Positions 13,655 to 26,077 of a DNA stretch of 64,000 nucleotides are shown piece by piece. Below the pieces are notes generated by a model, which ran no database searches, was not told the DNA's origin, and worked only from the letters and a program-made list of their open reading frames with translations. Position 1 is the stretch's first letter, and the number at the start of each line of letters is the position of its first letter. This DNA comes from Dolomedes plantarius (Eukaryota > Arthropoda > Arachnida > Araneae > Dolomedidae), in the NCBI GenBank assembly GCA_907164885.2, contig OU015490.1, positions 235,819,122 through 235,883,121 on the forward strand, written 5' to 3'. The position numbers and the translations under genes are program-made.

Positions 13655-13794
13655 TGTGATATAAAACAGTTTTATTTAAATGAATAATGTTTTTTTTTTA
13701 CTAGTATCACATTTTATACGATAAAATTTTACATGATAATAGTCACTCTATCATTCTACCTTAACATCGTTCGCGTTATACAGGGAATCTATTG

Positions 13795-14636
13795 TATATT
13801 CAAAGCTATAAAAAAAAAACAAACTTTGTAACAGATTCTGGAATAACAAATAGAAAAATTGTGCTCATATTAACATAACATTTTAAGATGCGTGAGGTAT
13901 CAAAGGAATTATACATTCAAGTGCCTTAACTACCAGCTCTGCATTGAAAGAAAAAAATGATGTTACAAGAAAACCCGTTCTTATACGGAAAAACCTTTTA
14001 CTTATAGAGATCTTTAATAAATCACAGGTTTTTATACAGGAATGTCAACAATAATAATATACATTCTGATCTATTCTACTCATAAATAAAAAAATATGAT
14101 AATATGATAAGATAATAATCATAGCATAAAAAAAAAACTTTTGACACAATTTTTCGATAGATATATGACTTTACTTCACGTAAAATATTTCCCTACCTCG
14201 ATAAGTTTTGAAATATATGATTGCATTTTGTTAATAAATATCACGAAAATATTTATAAAGTATTAGTATATACCAGCATAGGAAAATATTTGCTCGATAA
14301 TACGTCCATAAAACTGACAGATACAGATAACTTCACTTAAGACTCTTACATAAATTGTCTGACACACTTATTGACACACATATCAGACACACTTATTAAC
14401 TTATAAGAAACACACTCTTGATCATAATATAGGTTTATTGGGATTAGACTAGTCCATTAGACCAGATAAATACATTAATTTTCTAATTCAAACAGTCTAT
14501 GCTTTTGAATTAAATAAAAATTACGGAAGTTTAATATATGGTTACTAATAGAAAAACAATCCGTTACGTCGTGAAACATAATTTTTATAACCGTTACAAC
14601 AATATACTGCTAGAAATATTCCTAGTTTATATTAAA
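13795..14636. other. AT-rich sequence, nothing recognised
   Basis: No supported ORF or repeat. Confidence 0.4.
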
Positions 14637-15367
14637 CTAGCGGCCCGTCCCGATTTTGTCCGGGTTGAACAAAATATTATACCAATAAATTTCCAGTTGA
14701 TAGCCAATAAATTGTAAATCTTTTTTTACCTTAATAATAACCTAAATAATACCTTAAATTGATTTTATGTTAGTTAATAATTAAAATAAATTTTTTTTAA
14801 GAAAAAGGCGTGCCGGAGAACGGCTAGGTTCGAACAGCTAGTTTCAGAACAGAAGCCCACTGCGATAGAACCACGATAAGGATCGTTGAAATCTTCGGAC
14901 CAAAAAGCGGTAGAAGACAGTAGCGGAAACAATGGAGATTGTTAGGATTAAGCCCCTAACTTTATTTCTACTGATCAGATATACATAATATATAGCCTAT
15001 GTCCATCTGGAATAGTGTACCTTTCAAACAGTGAAAGAATTTTTCAAATAGGTACAGTGGTTCTGAAGATTACCCTCCACGTACAAAATATCTCTCTCTT
15101 TATATATAAGTATAGATAGCACCACGCTAAGGATCGTTGAAGACTTCGGTACAAAAAGCGGTAGAGGACAGTAGCGGAAACAATGGAGATTGTTAGGATT
15201 AAGCCCCTAACTTTATTTCTACTGATCCGATATACATAATATATAGCCTATGTCCATCTGGAATACTGTACCTTTCAAACAGTGAAAGAATTTTTCAAAT
15301 AGGTACACTGGTTCTGAAGATTACCCTCCACGTACAAAATCGCTCTCTCTTTATATAAAAGTATAGA
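14637..15367 (-). mobile_element. Non-autonomous Helitron with doubled 5' end
   Basis: On the minus strand the 3' terminus is at 14637 (CTAG with host T at 14636; ACTAGCGGCCCGTCCCG on plus). The 5' terminus TCTATACTTATATATAAAG is at 15116, and a second version TCTATACTTTTATATAAAG is at 15367. The two termini belong to a 251-base direct duplication (separate entry). No Rep/helicase is encoded. The family resembles widespread arthropod Helitrons with TCTATA... starts and ...CTAGT ends. Confidence 0.75.
14864..15365. repeat. Tandem duplication of 251 bases
   Basis: Two head-to-tail copies, 14864-15114 and 15115-15365, differ by only a few bases (GATAAGG/GCTAAGG, ATAGTG/ATACTG, GTACAGTGG/GTACACTGG). 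Each copy ends with the Helitron 5' terminus. Confidence 0.9.
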
Positions 15368-15368
15368 T

Positions 15369-15448
15369 TAGCTGAATACCCGTGCTTCGCTACGGAGTAC
15401 ATTCAAATTAAATACAGCGGTATGTATGCAATTAATACCAAAAAAAAA
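15369..15448 (-). mobile_element. Helitron 3'-end fragment, second family
   Basis: Plus-strand TAGCTGAATACCCGTGCTTC is the reverse complement of the ...CGGGTATTCAGCTAG terminus, with CTAA instead of CTAG here. The fragment is about 80 bases and starts one base after the previous Helitron's 5' end. Confidence 0.65.
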
Positions 15449-16123
15449 TCTATATATATATATAAAACAGTTCCGGAACTGACAGACTCACTGACTGACA
15501 TACAACGCACAAACCAAACCGCTGGACCTAAAGGTCTGAAATTTTGCATGGCGATTCTTCTTATAGTGCAGGGGTGCAATACGAAAGATTTTTGAAAAAT
15601 TCCTCTCAGATTTTTTAAAATTAAATTTTTAAGCTGATTTTGTAAATTTTTTTAAGTTTGCCTTTAGAATAATAATTTGAGGGTTATAAAATTTATATCA
15701 CGAGAAAGCTGGTAAAAATTCCTTTGAAATGAAAACTTTTTCGAATCTTTACCTCCATTTTCTGATATTTGGTGAATTTTTAAAGATAAATTTTTAGAAT
15801 TTAATTTATTAAATGCTGATCACATGATTTCTGTTTCTGGTACTTTAAATAAATTTATCGTCACGTGCCTAACAACGAAATAGACAAAAAAAAATTTTTC
15901 CTTGCTAATGCGGCAGACGATTGGACATTATCCAAAAAAATATTAAATTACAGTAAAAGATATGTTCCTCAAACTGTACTTTATTAACTGTACTATATTC
16001 TTTAGTACATCTCATTAGATTGAATTTGAATATTTTATTCTACATTATTTTGTCTATTAAAATATCCCTTACGATTTTTTATATATATTTTTTGCATCAA
16101 TCGTATACATTGAGCAGCTTATT

Positions 16124-16186
<63 letters not shown>

Positions 16187-16258
16187 CAATAATTGCATAC
16201 ATTGACCGTTGTATTTAATTTGAATGTTCTCCGTAGCGAAGTGCGGGTTTTCAGCTAG
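15449..16258 (+). mobile_element. Non-autonomous Helitron, 810 bases
   Basis: Starts TCTATATATATATATAAAAC, then GACAGACTCACTGACTGACA and ACCGCTGGACCTAAAGG, and ends GAAGTGCGGGTTTTCAGCTAG with T following. A second full-length copy lies at 42339-43241, aligned over its whole length. A (TA)n tract (16127-16183) lies at the same internal position in both copies. No coding capacity. Confidence 0.85.
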
Positions 16259-16607
16259 TATATTTATAAAAAAATCGTAACGAATATTTTTATAGACAAA
16301 ATAATGTAGAAGAAAATATTCAAATGAAATTTAATAGAACACACCGAAAACTGGATATTACCATAAATCTGTTAGGAATTGAGAAAAATACCATTTAAAA
16401 GATGGAAAGTATTTTCATTTACTAAATACTGTATGAAAGGTGGGCTTTGAAATTCATGTTTCATCCAATTTGATATCCTCGAAGTTTTTAATATTTTCCG
16501 TACTTTAATATTATTTGAGGAAAAAGCTTTCTAAATCTATCACCAGTCTTGTAGTAGTATCATCAGTCAATATTCCATCAGCCTTGTTAGGTGCAGGGTA
16601 ATAACTA
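16259..16607. other. AT-rich sequence, nothing recognised
   Basis: No supported ORF or repeat. Confidence 0.4.
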
Positions 16608-18138
16608 CGGTTTGGTACGATGTGGTGCGACTTTTTTTGGTGCGACTGTTTTTGGTGCGACCATTTCGGCCCGGCCGATTCAGCTCCCACAGTTTCGGCG
16701 CTGGTCAATTCGGTGCAGTTGTTTCGGTGCCAGATATTTGCATTCTGAACTTTTTAAGTGTAAGAAATATTAATTTTATAAAAAAATAGGGGAGGTTGTA
16801 AGGTATACACAAGATTCGATTCACAAGAATCGAACTTTTGAATTAATGAATTAAAGAAGCTGCTTCAGATATGCTAATTTCGGCATACGCGCTTAGTATA
16901 AATACCACGCAGCGTCATTAATAAAAAGGGAAGGTTGAAAAAGGTGTTATCCTGCGCTAGTGCTTAGCGGGCCAGAAGTTTACATGGCAGTACTGCTGGT
17001 TTGACTTACTGTTCGTGAGTATAAAAATATATTGTTCTTGAAAGCTGTGTTTATACATTCCGTACAAGTAGTACGCATGCTTATTGCTGTAAAAGCCAAT
17101 TATATGTGCAACGAATTCAATAAACATTGTTTCATGTATAAACTGTGTTTGCTTCAAATTCAAATAGAGTGCCACTTCAAATTATATACACCCAAGTCTG
17201 GGTAGAAGTGAGCATAGATTCTCTATAAGGTAATTACTAGGATTTTACGTACGACAAGCTTGTTCAAAGCATCTTTATCTCGGTTTAAGAAACAAATTAG
17301 CCAGGAGGCAGAATGAGGTAGTGCTTTTCCTCAAAACCAAACGGAAAAAATTTACTCTGTACATATGTACAAAAATAAATTCATAAACATAGTATTAACA
17401 CGGATACATTAGTAGAATTTGTAAAAATTTTAATCTGTTACCTTATAAATTACATTTTTAGTTTAATTAGCCATCTGATAATTGTGAGCAATGCTCCGCA
17501 GATACTCTATTGCACACATAGAATCAAATTTAAGAATATTATCTCTTATCCTTATGTCTGCATCTTTATATTTTTTAAGCTTTTGTTTTCTTTCATGACC
17601 GGCTAACAATTTTTCAAAATCACACTAAGTTTAATAAGTTTTAACTGCAAAAATTATGTTCTTTTCTCAGTTTATCACTGGCTCCATTAAATCACGCAAA
17701 ATTCTATTCATCATTAATATCTTTAATAAATAATTTAAAATAACGTGTTTCATGCATAAAAGAAATCACAAATAACGTCGTTTAAAGAAAATTTAACGGA
17801 AGTTTGATGAAAATGAAATGAACGGAAGTTTGATGAAAATTATGATGAAAATTGAAGGAGCTAGATAACCTCCATCGCCAAATAGATTTTCAACGAAGGA
17901 GCTTATTTCTGGCTCCTTTAAATTGCGCAAAATTCTATTCATCATTAATATCTTTAATAAATAATTTAAAATAAATTTTTCATGCAGAAAAAATAATTAC
18001 AAATTACATTGTTTAACGAAAATTTAATGACCTGAATAACCTTCATCACGAAATAGATTTTCGCCGAAGGCTGCGCTGAAATGGCTACGCTGAAATGGGT
18101 TACGCGCCGAAACGGACGCGCCGAATAGTACCATTCCG
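16608..18138. mobile_element. 1.5 kb TIR element with TTTCGGCGCG end repeats
   Basis: Left end CGGTTTGGTACGATGTGGTG and right end (reverse complement) CGGAATGGTACTATTCGGCG align as inverted repeats, and TA flanks both. Behind each end lie several 12-15 base units of the form TTT(C/T)GG(T/C)GCG(A/T)C, pointing inward on both sides. Internally there is a tandem duplication (separate entry) and no transposase. I cannot assign the superfamily. A TA target would fit Tc1/mariner or a relative. Confidence 0.65.
17682..18075. repeat. Internal tandem duplication in the TIR element
   Basis: Two copies of about 229 and 165 bases (starting 17682 and 17911) share GGCTCC.TTAAAT..CGCAAAATTC, then CATTAATATCTTTAATAAAT and CAT...AAATAGATTTTC. 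The second copy has lost a portion that itself holds a 15-base duplication (AACGGAAGTTTGATG). Confidence 0.75.
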
Positions 18139-18485
18139 TAATAAATAAGAACTAAATGTCAAAAAACTACTCGACTTTAAATGATGAAGAATGAATGAAC
18201 AAAAATATAGCTAAGCATCCAGTTTAGATAAATATATTCTATGTTGTTAAGCTCTATAGTGCTTTGATGGAGAATTACTATACAGCGTAAAATTTTAATG
18301 TCATCTCCTGCAGTTCCATGTGATACAAGCAGTAGTGACATGTAACATATTGTAACATGCGTATTTAAACACTCCTGTTAAACTGGTCTGTATTTCAATC
18401 GCTAACCTCAAACATTAATAAATAGTTTCGTAAAGCAAACTAAATCTCCACAACTATGATTCAATGAGGGAAAACCTCATACTTA

Positions 18486-18845
18486 CATGCCAGCTTGCCT
18501 CTGTCATTTATGGTGTTGATGACTCCAATACCCTTGGTGTAGGAAAGCCTGTACCAAGTCCAAGGCCCTAGGTCCTAAAATCCTATGTCCATGGCGAGGG
18601 GAAATAAGCAGCTTCACTTGAGAAGAGATACCACATGGCCTGAAGTCTGACTTGACCTCGAAGAACATCGGTCCCGTAATTTTGAGCCGAGTCAAGTGAC
18701 GAGTCCGGAACACTCCAGAGGTATTTTGGGAACTTGGAGGACATTGCAGCTGCGACATATATTTTTCCGTGCACCAACCGCCATTCGTGTACACGTCGGT
18801 GGTTTTGTCAGGGACGGGCATCGAACCAGCTACGGCTGTCATTTA
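18486..18845 (-). repeat. SINE, diverged minus-strand copy
   Basis: Plus-strand CCCGTAATTTTGAGCCGAG, then CAAGTGACGAGTCCGGAACA and GAACTTGGAGGACATTG, match the copy at 20895-21247. GGGCATCGAACCAGC at about 18816 holds the inverted B box. The ORFs across it are SINE sequence. Confidence 0.75.
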
Positions 18846-18906
18846 TAAATATATCAGTTGGTGCTTACGTCATATTTTCTGATTTGAATACGGTAGTCAT
18901 TTTGTC

Positions 18907-19365
18907 TCTCTTATTTTGAGACAGAGATTGATTGGTTACTTGAGGTTTGTTTCGTTCAGAGTGCAACAGAAATTTTTGCTATACGAGGAATAGCTAGGCC
19001 GGAACCTACTGCTCAAAGCCGATTTCGAAGGGTTACAAATATCCATGCCAATAATTGAGATCGAGCCAATGGACTCTGGTACCGATTTCTAGAGCTCTAG
19101 CCATTCGGCTTTGGTTGAAATCACAATGATCATCTCTTGTTCCTCTTAATTTGAGACAGAGATTGATTGGTTGCTTGAGGTTTGTTTCGTTGAGAGTGCA
19201 ACGGTAATTTTTTGCTATGCAAGAGGTAGTTAGGCCGGAACCTATTGCTTAAAGACGATTCCAAAGGGTTACAATTATCCATAACAATAGTGTAGCTCGA
19301 ACCAATGGACTCTGGTACCGATTTCCAGAGCTCTAGCCATTTGACTTTGGTTGAAGTTTTCATGC
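18907..19365. repeat. Tandem duplication of about 235 bases
   Basis: Copies start near 18907 and 19142 and share GAGACAGAGATTGATTGGTT, then GAGGTTTGTTTCGTT, TAGGCCGGAACCTA and CCAATGGACTCTGGTACCGA. Divergence is perhaps 10-15 percent. Function unknown. The 81-codon minus frame 19375-19130 lies in the second copy and is not convincing as a gene. Confidence 0.85.
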
Positions 19366-19862
19366 AGATTACCAAGGGAGAATAAATATAATCACTGTTT
19401 TAATATCCAGAATTATCATCATGAGTGACAATTTTTCCTCAAACCAAGCAGTCATATGGTTTTCAAGCATACTTCGCACGTAGTCGACGAACTGATATAT
19501 TAACACCTTTTCCATGTGCTTTATTTTACTCAATTTTCTCCGGTTTTCCTAAAAATTACTGGTCAAAACTTCGAATACGCCATCATATTTGGATCAACAC
19601 AAATGTAATACGGGCAACCCGGGTAAGGCAAAACAACCTTCCAGGCCAAAAGGGATTATCCAGTCCTTAATTTTGAAATGAAACACAAATCCTTTCTTCT
19701 GTTTTCCTTAATTTTGGAACTTCCAACTGTACCTGCTTATCAATGACAAAACGTTTGAAATCTTACGTTGCAAGAAATTCAAAAGTTTTGATACTTATAA
19801 CCCTCCATATAAAGGCAGAACTATACGGTCTATATATGCATAATTATTTACATAATTATATA

Positions 19863-19866
<4 letters not shown>
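19366..19866. other. Unassigned, one ORF at 19425-19670
   Basis: The 81-codon plus frame (MTIFPQTKQSYGFQAYFARS...) is not low complexity but matches no family that I know. No splice or promoter context supports it. Confidence 0.25.

Positions 19867-19927
<61 letters not shown>
19867..19927. repeat. (TA)n microsatellite
   Basis: Pure TA run followed by a short TG tract (19931-19941). Confidence 0.95.
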
Positions 19928-19931
<4 letters not shown>

Positions 19932-20869
19932 GTGTGTGTGTGCGTACTTGTCCATGTACATATATACGTATATATAATTATACCAATAAAAAAATTAGAA
20001 ATTATTTATAATAAAACTATGCAATTAGCATTTTAACTCAATAAGAATGTCTGTAAGGACACCTTCAGTGTACATTTTATATTTTAAGACACCCTTTTAC
20101 AAATAAATTAGATATCAAATCATGCAAGAAAAGCTTACAGAGATGAAAATAAAATAAAACTGCAAAAAATTTTGTATGTCAGGTATTACGTCATTATTAA
20201 ATAGATTAATTTTATAAATATTATGACCTTATTATTATTATTTTCGTCTGTAATAAGCTTTCTTGAACATGAGCAACGTTAATTAAAAAAAAACAATTTT
20301 ATATCATAAATAAAGACTAATAAGCTTAATAAACGTAAGATCTCGTAACCTGTTTTACCTCTAAATATTCTATTCATTATATAAAAACTACTCGTTGAGC
20401 TCTCCAATTTCCAAATTAGAAATGAAAACCTTTTACAATCCAAACTTTATTTTTAAAATATGAAATAATTGGAAATTTTTCAATTAAGAAGAAAAATACA
20501 TCACAGGGTCGCTTATAAGCAATGTCAATTGAAGTTAGAAATTTGCATAGTACACTTTTTTCCCGAAATTGTATATTTTACTCGGCAGCGAAACATCCGA
20601 CAAAGAGTCTGCGAAAGCATAAGTAATATTTTCTAAGTTCAGGTAGAAATGCTTTTCCTTTTCTTAAGCTTCATCTCTTTGATAAAATTGATATTTTTTC
20701 ACTTTTATGCTACTCAAGTAAACTTCTAGATATCACAGACGCTTTGCGTAGAACATGAATAATAAATTATTCCGACTGAATAAAAAATATTTAAATATAG
20801 CACTCAGTTCCCATTCGAAATACTAATTTATATAACCTCGCTCGAACGAACGAACGAACACACACACAG

Positions 20870-20870
<1 letters not shown>
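19928..20870. other. AT-rich sequence related to 12.56-12.75 kb
   Basis: The segment 20060-20250 resembles 12570-12770: both have TTTTAAGACACCCTTTTA, AATAAATTAG and TTACGTCATTATTA. This marks an unnamed interspersed repeat. The rest shows nothing. Confidence 0.55.

Positions 20871-20894
<24 letters not shown>
20871..20894. repeat. (TA)n microsatellite
   Basis: Short TA run abutting the SINE 3' tail. Confidence 0.9.
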
Positions 20895-21545
<651 letters not shown>

Positions 21546-21681
21546 TCCAACAGAGATAGATAAAAGTAATACGTATATTGAAAATGTTTTATGTTTTCTT
21601 TGCAGGATATGGTTCATGTTAAAGTGATTTAGCAGTCTATGCTTGATTTTTAATTTTTGTTTATTTCTATTGTTTATATTT

Positions 21682-21687
<6 letters not shown>

Positions 21688-21752
<65 letters not shown>
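21688..21752. repeat. (TA)n microsatellite
   Basis: Pure TA run. Confidence 0.95.
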
Positions 21753-21754
<2 letters not shown>

Positions 21755-22533
21755 CTTTGTGTGTATAAATATATTGGTATAATCACAAAAGATTCTATGA
21801 ATGTTCATTTTCTTCAAAATTAATCTAATTGAATTTGATTACATGTCAACGCCTGTGATAATTCGATTATTCATTAAATTTGTTTTCGTTGAAACTGTGT
21901 CTACTCTCGTTGAGGAAAAATAAGTTAAAGCGAAAATCAATGACTAAAAGCTCTAAATAGACTAGGTTAATAAATTCTAATTTATAAAGAATACGGGAAT
22001 CAATTAGTCTGGAAGTTGTAAAGTAGCGTTTCCCTCTTTTAAATTGGAATCTACGAGTTCAATTAACATTAACATTTTAAGCTTTTCGCTATTTATTAGT
22101 TCAACTTATTTGAACAATGCATTTATATAATTTAATAAACATATTAGGGCAATTAAGTTTTAAGTTTATAATCGGATTTTCACACAATTCATTGGAAAAT
22201 ATTATAATTTTTAAAAATCTTATGAAGAATAATTGTAAAATTGTTTAACTTTTTACTAGATGTTATTGAAATTCTTTATGCTTCTTTTTTTAACCATCCT
22301 TAATTATGATTGCATCCATGAATAAATAACGGCCATAATCACACCAATATTTAATTACAAGTTTTCCTGTTTTCTTCATTAAATACGTTAAAATTTGAAA
22401 CATTTGTTATACTGGAATTCATTTTAAGACCATAAAGAATTGTTAACCTTTAACTCACGGGGACCATTTAACAATTTCCCTTTTCAGAACGAGAAATTTC
22501 ATACTCCCTTTGTAAGAATGTCCATTAAGGGGG

Positions 22534-22595
<62 letters not shown>

Positions 22596-22980
22596 AATAT
22601 TCTTCTCTGGCTCATATTCTTGGGATACATGCTATCCCACCCCTTAAGGAAAAGGTTAAAATAGGTATATTTACATATTACCACTGAGTGTTTGAGGCAA
22701 AAATGAATGACCAAACCGAAAAATAAAACAGTCATCTCATATCCTGGTTAATATTTATTCATTATCAAATCTTCCATTAAAAGGACGCCATACTCAGTGG
22801 TTCTAAGAAAGACAATACTGAACACTGCTAGAAAATTACAAGACAAAGCAATGTTGAAAATTCATCAGCACATGGATGACTAACTCCCTCTACACATGAA
22901 ATACAATTAATTTCCATCACAGTATTAAAGTAAAATAAAATATGCATGCAATGTATTCTATTTCAATGTTAATACTACGT
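21753..22980. other. AT-rich sequence with TA run at 22539-22588
   Basis: No supported gene. TTAAGGGGGG (22525) and the inverted CCACCCCTTAA (22637) bracket the TA run. They might be ends of a tiny TTAA-flanked element, but the match is too short to assert. Confidence 0.35.
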
Positions 22981-23915
22981 AGGGTGAAAAGTCCCGGGAA
23001 TAGCAATGATAAAAACGTTGTTTTTTTTTTTTGTCAAAAATCGATTGTATTCTTCAACGTATTTTCCTTGAAGAGTGATACACTTATTCCAACCGTCCTC
23101 TTATATTTGAATATCTTTCATTTTGTACGATTTGTCAAGATCTTCAAAATGAGCATCATTGTCACATTTGGTATCCTGATTTGATGAAAATATCTTCCCC
23201 TGGAGCCCTCTCTTATGTTAGGAAACAAATGATAGTCGCTGGGGATCAGATCTTGAGAATACGGGGATGGTGGAGCAATTCGTATTTTAATTCATTCAAT
23301 TTTACAATCGCTTTCGTTGTTATATGATCTGGTGCATTGTCTTGACGAAACGGCACTTTTTTTTCTTGATTTCGTCCTTCAAGCGGTCCAATAATGCTGC
23401 ATAATACTCTGCTGGGTTTTTTTTTCCTTTCTCAAGGTAGTCAATGAATATTATGCCACGTGCTTCTCCCAAACTACTGGCCAATATCTTTCCAGCCGAT
23501 TGTTGCATCTTTGGTCGCTTTGGGCAGCTTTTGCAAGCTTTCAACCACTCTACAGACAGCTTTTTTGACTCATGTGTGTAGTGATGGATCCACGTTTCAT
23601 CCATTGTTAAGAATCGGTGGAAAAACTCGTTTGGATTACGCTTTAATAGCTTCAAATACAGTTCTGAATTATAGACACAATACTGTTTCTTATCGATTGT
23701 TAGAAAACGCGGCACCCATGTCGCACAGAACTTTTTCATATTTAAATACTCATAGAAACTATATCTCACCCGTTCTTTTCATACCTTTATGTTGCCAGCT
23801 ATCTCCTTTACTTTCACTTTGCGGTCAACCAAAACAATACAGTATACTTTTTTTGATATTCTCTGGAGTTGTTGCCACAACTGGACGTCCAGACCGTGAA
23901 CATCATTGGTGTTCG
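22981..23915 (-). pseudogene. Mariner transposase, inactivated (DD34D type)
   Basis: The minus strand reads (V/A)TTPENIKKVYCIVLVDRK, then YLNMKKFCATWVPRFLTIDK and FLTMDETWIHHYTHESKK, all standard mariner. The first catalytic D is in TMDETW. The second is in QDNAPDH and the third in SDYHLFPNIRE, but both lie after a frameshift near 23335. The far end reads CYSRDFSPYV, as in mariners. The N-terminus is missing: the mariner begins about 23915, where it meets a Tc1-like sequence. Truncation, frameshifts and stops make it inactive. Confidence 0.85.
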
Positions 23916-24726
23916 CCGCTCTAGCGTCGCTTTAACTCGCCCCAAAAATATTCTATGGAGTTTAGTTCGGGACTCTAAGAAGTCCAGGAAATACTTTTTA
24001 CATCCATATCCTGATACCACTGCTTGACAGAGGCTACAACAGGAAATGGAGCGTTGTCGTCCTGGAAGTAACATTCGTCCATTTCATAAAATTGCCACAG
24101 CGTAGGAAGAACCTGATTGTCCAAAATGTTCATGTAGGCGTTGGCGTTCAATTTACTTGGAACAACATACAAATGTCCTAGGCCATACCACGAAAATCAT
24201 CCCCAAACAAGTGGACCACCACCTCCGAACTTGAGAGTTGGAACGGTGCACTCGGGTAACAGACGTTCGCCTAGCATTCGTTCGCGAAACTCAAGCACGG
24301 CCATCCGACTGGAAGAGCGTGTAGCGTGACTCGTCGCTCCATAAAACAATTTTCCAGTGGTCAACAGTCCAGTTTCAACGTTGCAAACACCAAGCGAGCC
24401 TGCCGGCTTTGTTGAATGGGGTGATGTTTAGTTTGTGTACGGCAACACATCCGTGGATATTGAAGGCGTGCAGTTCTTTTTCCAAAGTATTGGGGAGCGC
24501 CGTCCCCTGCTGCCTATTGAAACTCACTATTGATGTTTTGGAGTGGTTTCTTGCGGTTCTTACGGAGCTCAGGCCGATCCCGTTCGGTCTGTTTGCGGGG
24601 ACGAACAACGTGTGCAGTTCGAGTCCCAACTCCCGTAGTCTTCCACTTCTTCACGACACACAGTGGAGTATTTGTAGCAAAAACCTGGCCAAAATTATTT
24701 ATCATGTTTTTTAAAGTTAAAACCAT
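23916..24726 (-). pseudogene. Tc1-like transposase, truncated (DD34E)
   Basis: The N-terminal frame (24726-24514) has the HTH-like segment VFATNTPLCVVKKWKTTGVG and basic residues. The catalytic half reads TLKFGGGGPLVWG, then VPSKLNANAYMNILDNQVLP and FQDDNAPFP, ending SPELNSIEYFWGELKRR. The second D and final E are 34 residues apart. The proline-histidine pair after DNAP is altered, several stops occur, and the C-terminal about 40 residues are replaced by mariner sequence at about 23915. Probably a mariner inserted and later deletion fused the two. Confidence 0.75.
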
Positions 24727-24861
24727 TGTTTTTGACTTTTGACTTACTTTTTAATAGTAAATACTCCTTTTTTTAAATAAAAATTTTTAATTTAAAAAAT
24801 TCAAATTTTTAAAAAATTAAACTTTTAAAAATCATGTCTATAAATCAATCCTTATAATATA

Positions 24862-26077
24862 CACTCAAGAGCCAAAACATTATGACCACCTGTCAATAAC
24901 GAGTTGGCCCACCTTTGGCTCGCAACACAGCTTCAACCCGCCTTGGCATGGAGGCCACAAGTCCTTGGTAGATGGCCGGAGACAGATTGTACCAGATGTT
25001 TAAGCAACGGTCACGCAAATCCGAGATATTGCGAATTGGTGGTCTTTGAACTCTGAGCTGCCGTCCCATGACATCCCAAATGTGTTCTATCGGATTGAGA
25101 TCCGGTGAGTTAGGCGGCCAGGACATTAACTGGAATTCAGAATCATGTTCCTGGAACCACTTCAACACAATTTTAGCCTTGTGACGCGTGGCGTTGTCCT
25201 GTTGGAACATTCCATTTCCAGCTGGAAAAACAGGGGTCATGTAAGGGTGCAACTGGTCCGCAATGATGTTCAGATACCCTGTAGCATTCATGGTCTGCTC
25301 TACTACAACCACGGGTCCCAGAGACGCCCACGAGAACGTCCCCCAAAGCATAATACCGCCACCACCTGCCTGTGTATGACCTACTGTACATTGAGGGAGC
25401 AACAGTTCGCCTGGAAGACGGTGTATCCTGACATGGCCATCGGCATGATTAATGACAAACCATGATTCATCTGACCAGGCAACTCTCTCCCACTGATCTA
25501 TGGACCAGTCGCGATGTTCCCGGGCCCAGCGCAGGCGCAGTTGGCGATGACGTTTGGTCAGCAAAGGCACACGAGTGGGACGTTTGCTGCGTAGCCCCAT
25601 ATTCAACAGTGTCCGCTGAACAGTGTGCTGCGATACTATTCTACTTGGCCCTGCATTGTATTGGGCTGTCAGCTGAGCCACTGTCTGGCTTCGGTTTTGC
25701 TTCACCATGCGAGACAGTCTCCGACTACCTTTTTCTTTCATAGCGTGTGGACGTCCAACACCATGTCGTCTACTGCTGTTTTCACCGTCATTCATCCACT
25801 TTGCATAAGTACTAACAACTGTAGGTCGCGAACAACCCACGAGTCGTGCAGTTTCGGAAATACTTGTTCCGAGCCTTCGAGCCATTACAATCTGCCCTCT
25901 ATCAAAGTCGCTTAGATCCGCAGCCTTTCCCATCACACACAGAAGTAAGTGAAAGAATGATTCTTCAGACTCTCCAGCAGCAGTTAAATACCACTTCCAC
26001 CTGATCACGTGCCTTCAACGTCATCCAGGTGAATTTATTGCAAAATGTAGGGGTGGTCATAATGTTTTGGCTCTTAA

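Larger units (their letters stand above)
13006..13794. mobile_element. Pogo/Tigger-like MITE, TA target
   Basis: Left end CAGCAGAGTCCCGTATAAC and right end (reverse complement) CAATAGATTCCCTGTATAAC are imperfect inverted repeats, each flanked by TA. Ends starting CAnnAGAnTCCC with a TA target site recall pogo/Tigger elements. The superfamily is an inference from the ends alone. No transposase is present. A SINE fragment and a Helitron 3' end lie inside, so the element served as a landing site. Confidence 0.6.

Noticed and set aside
22525..22647. TTAAGGGG...CCCCTTAA as a tiny piggyBac or Kolobok MITE
   Set aside because: Inverted match of only about eight bases around a TA run; could be chance.
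25145..25915. Plus-strand ORFs opposite the DD36E transposase
   Set aside because: Shadows of the real minus-strand gene.
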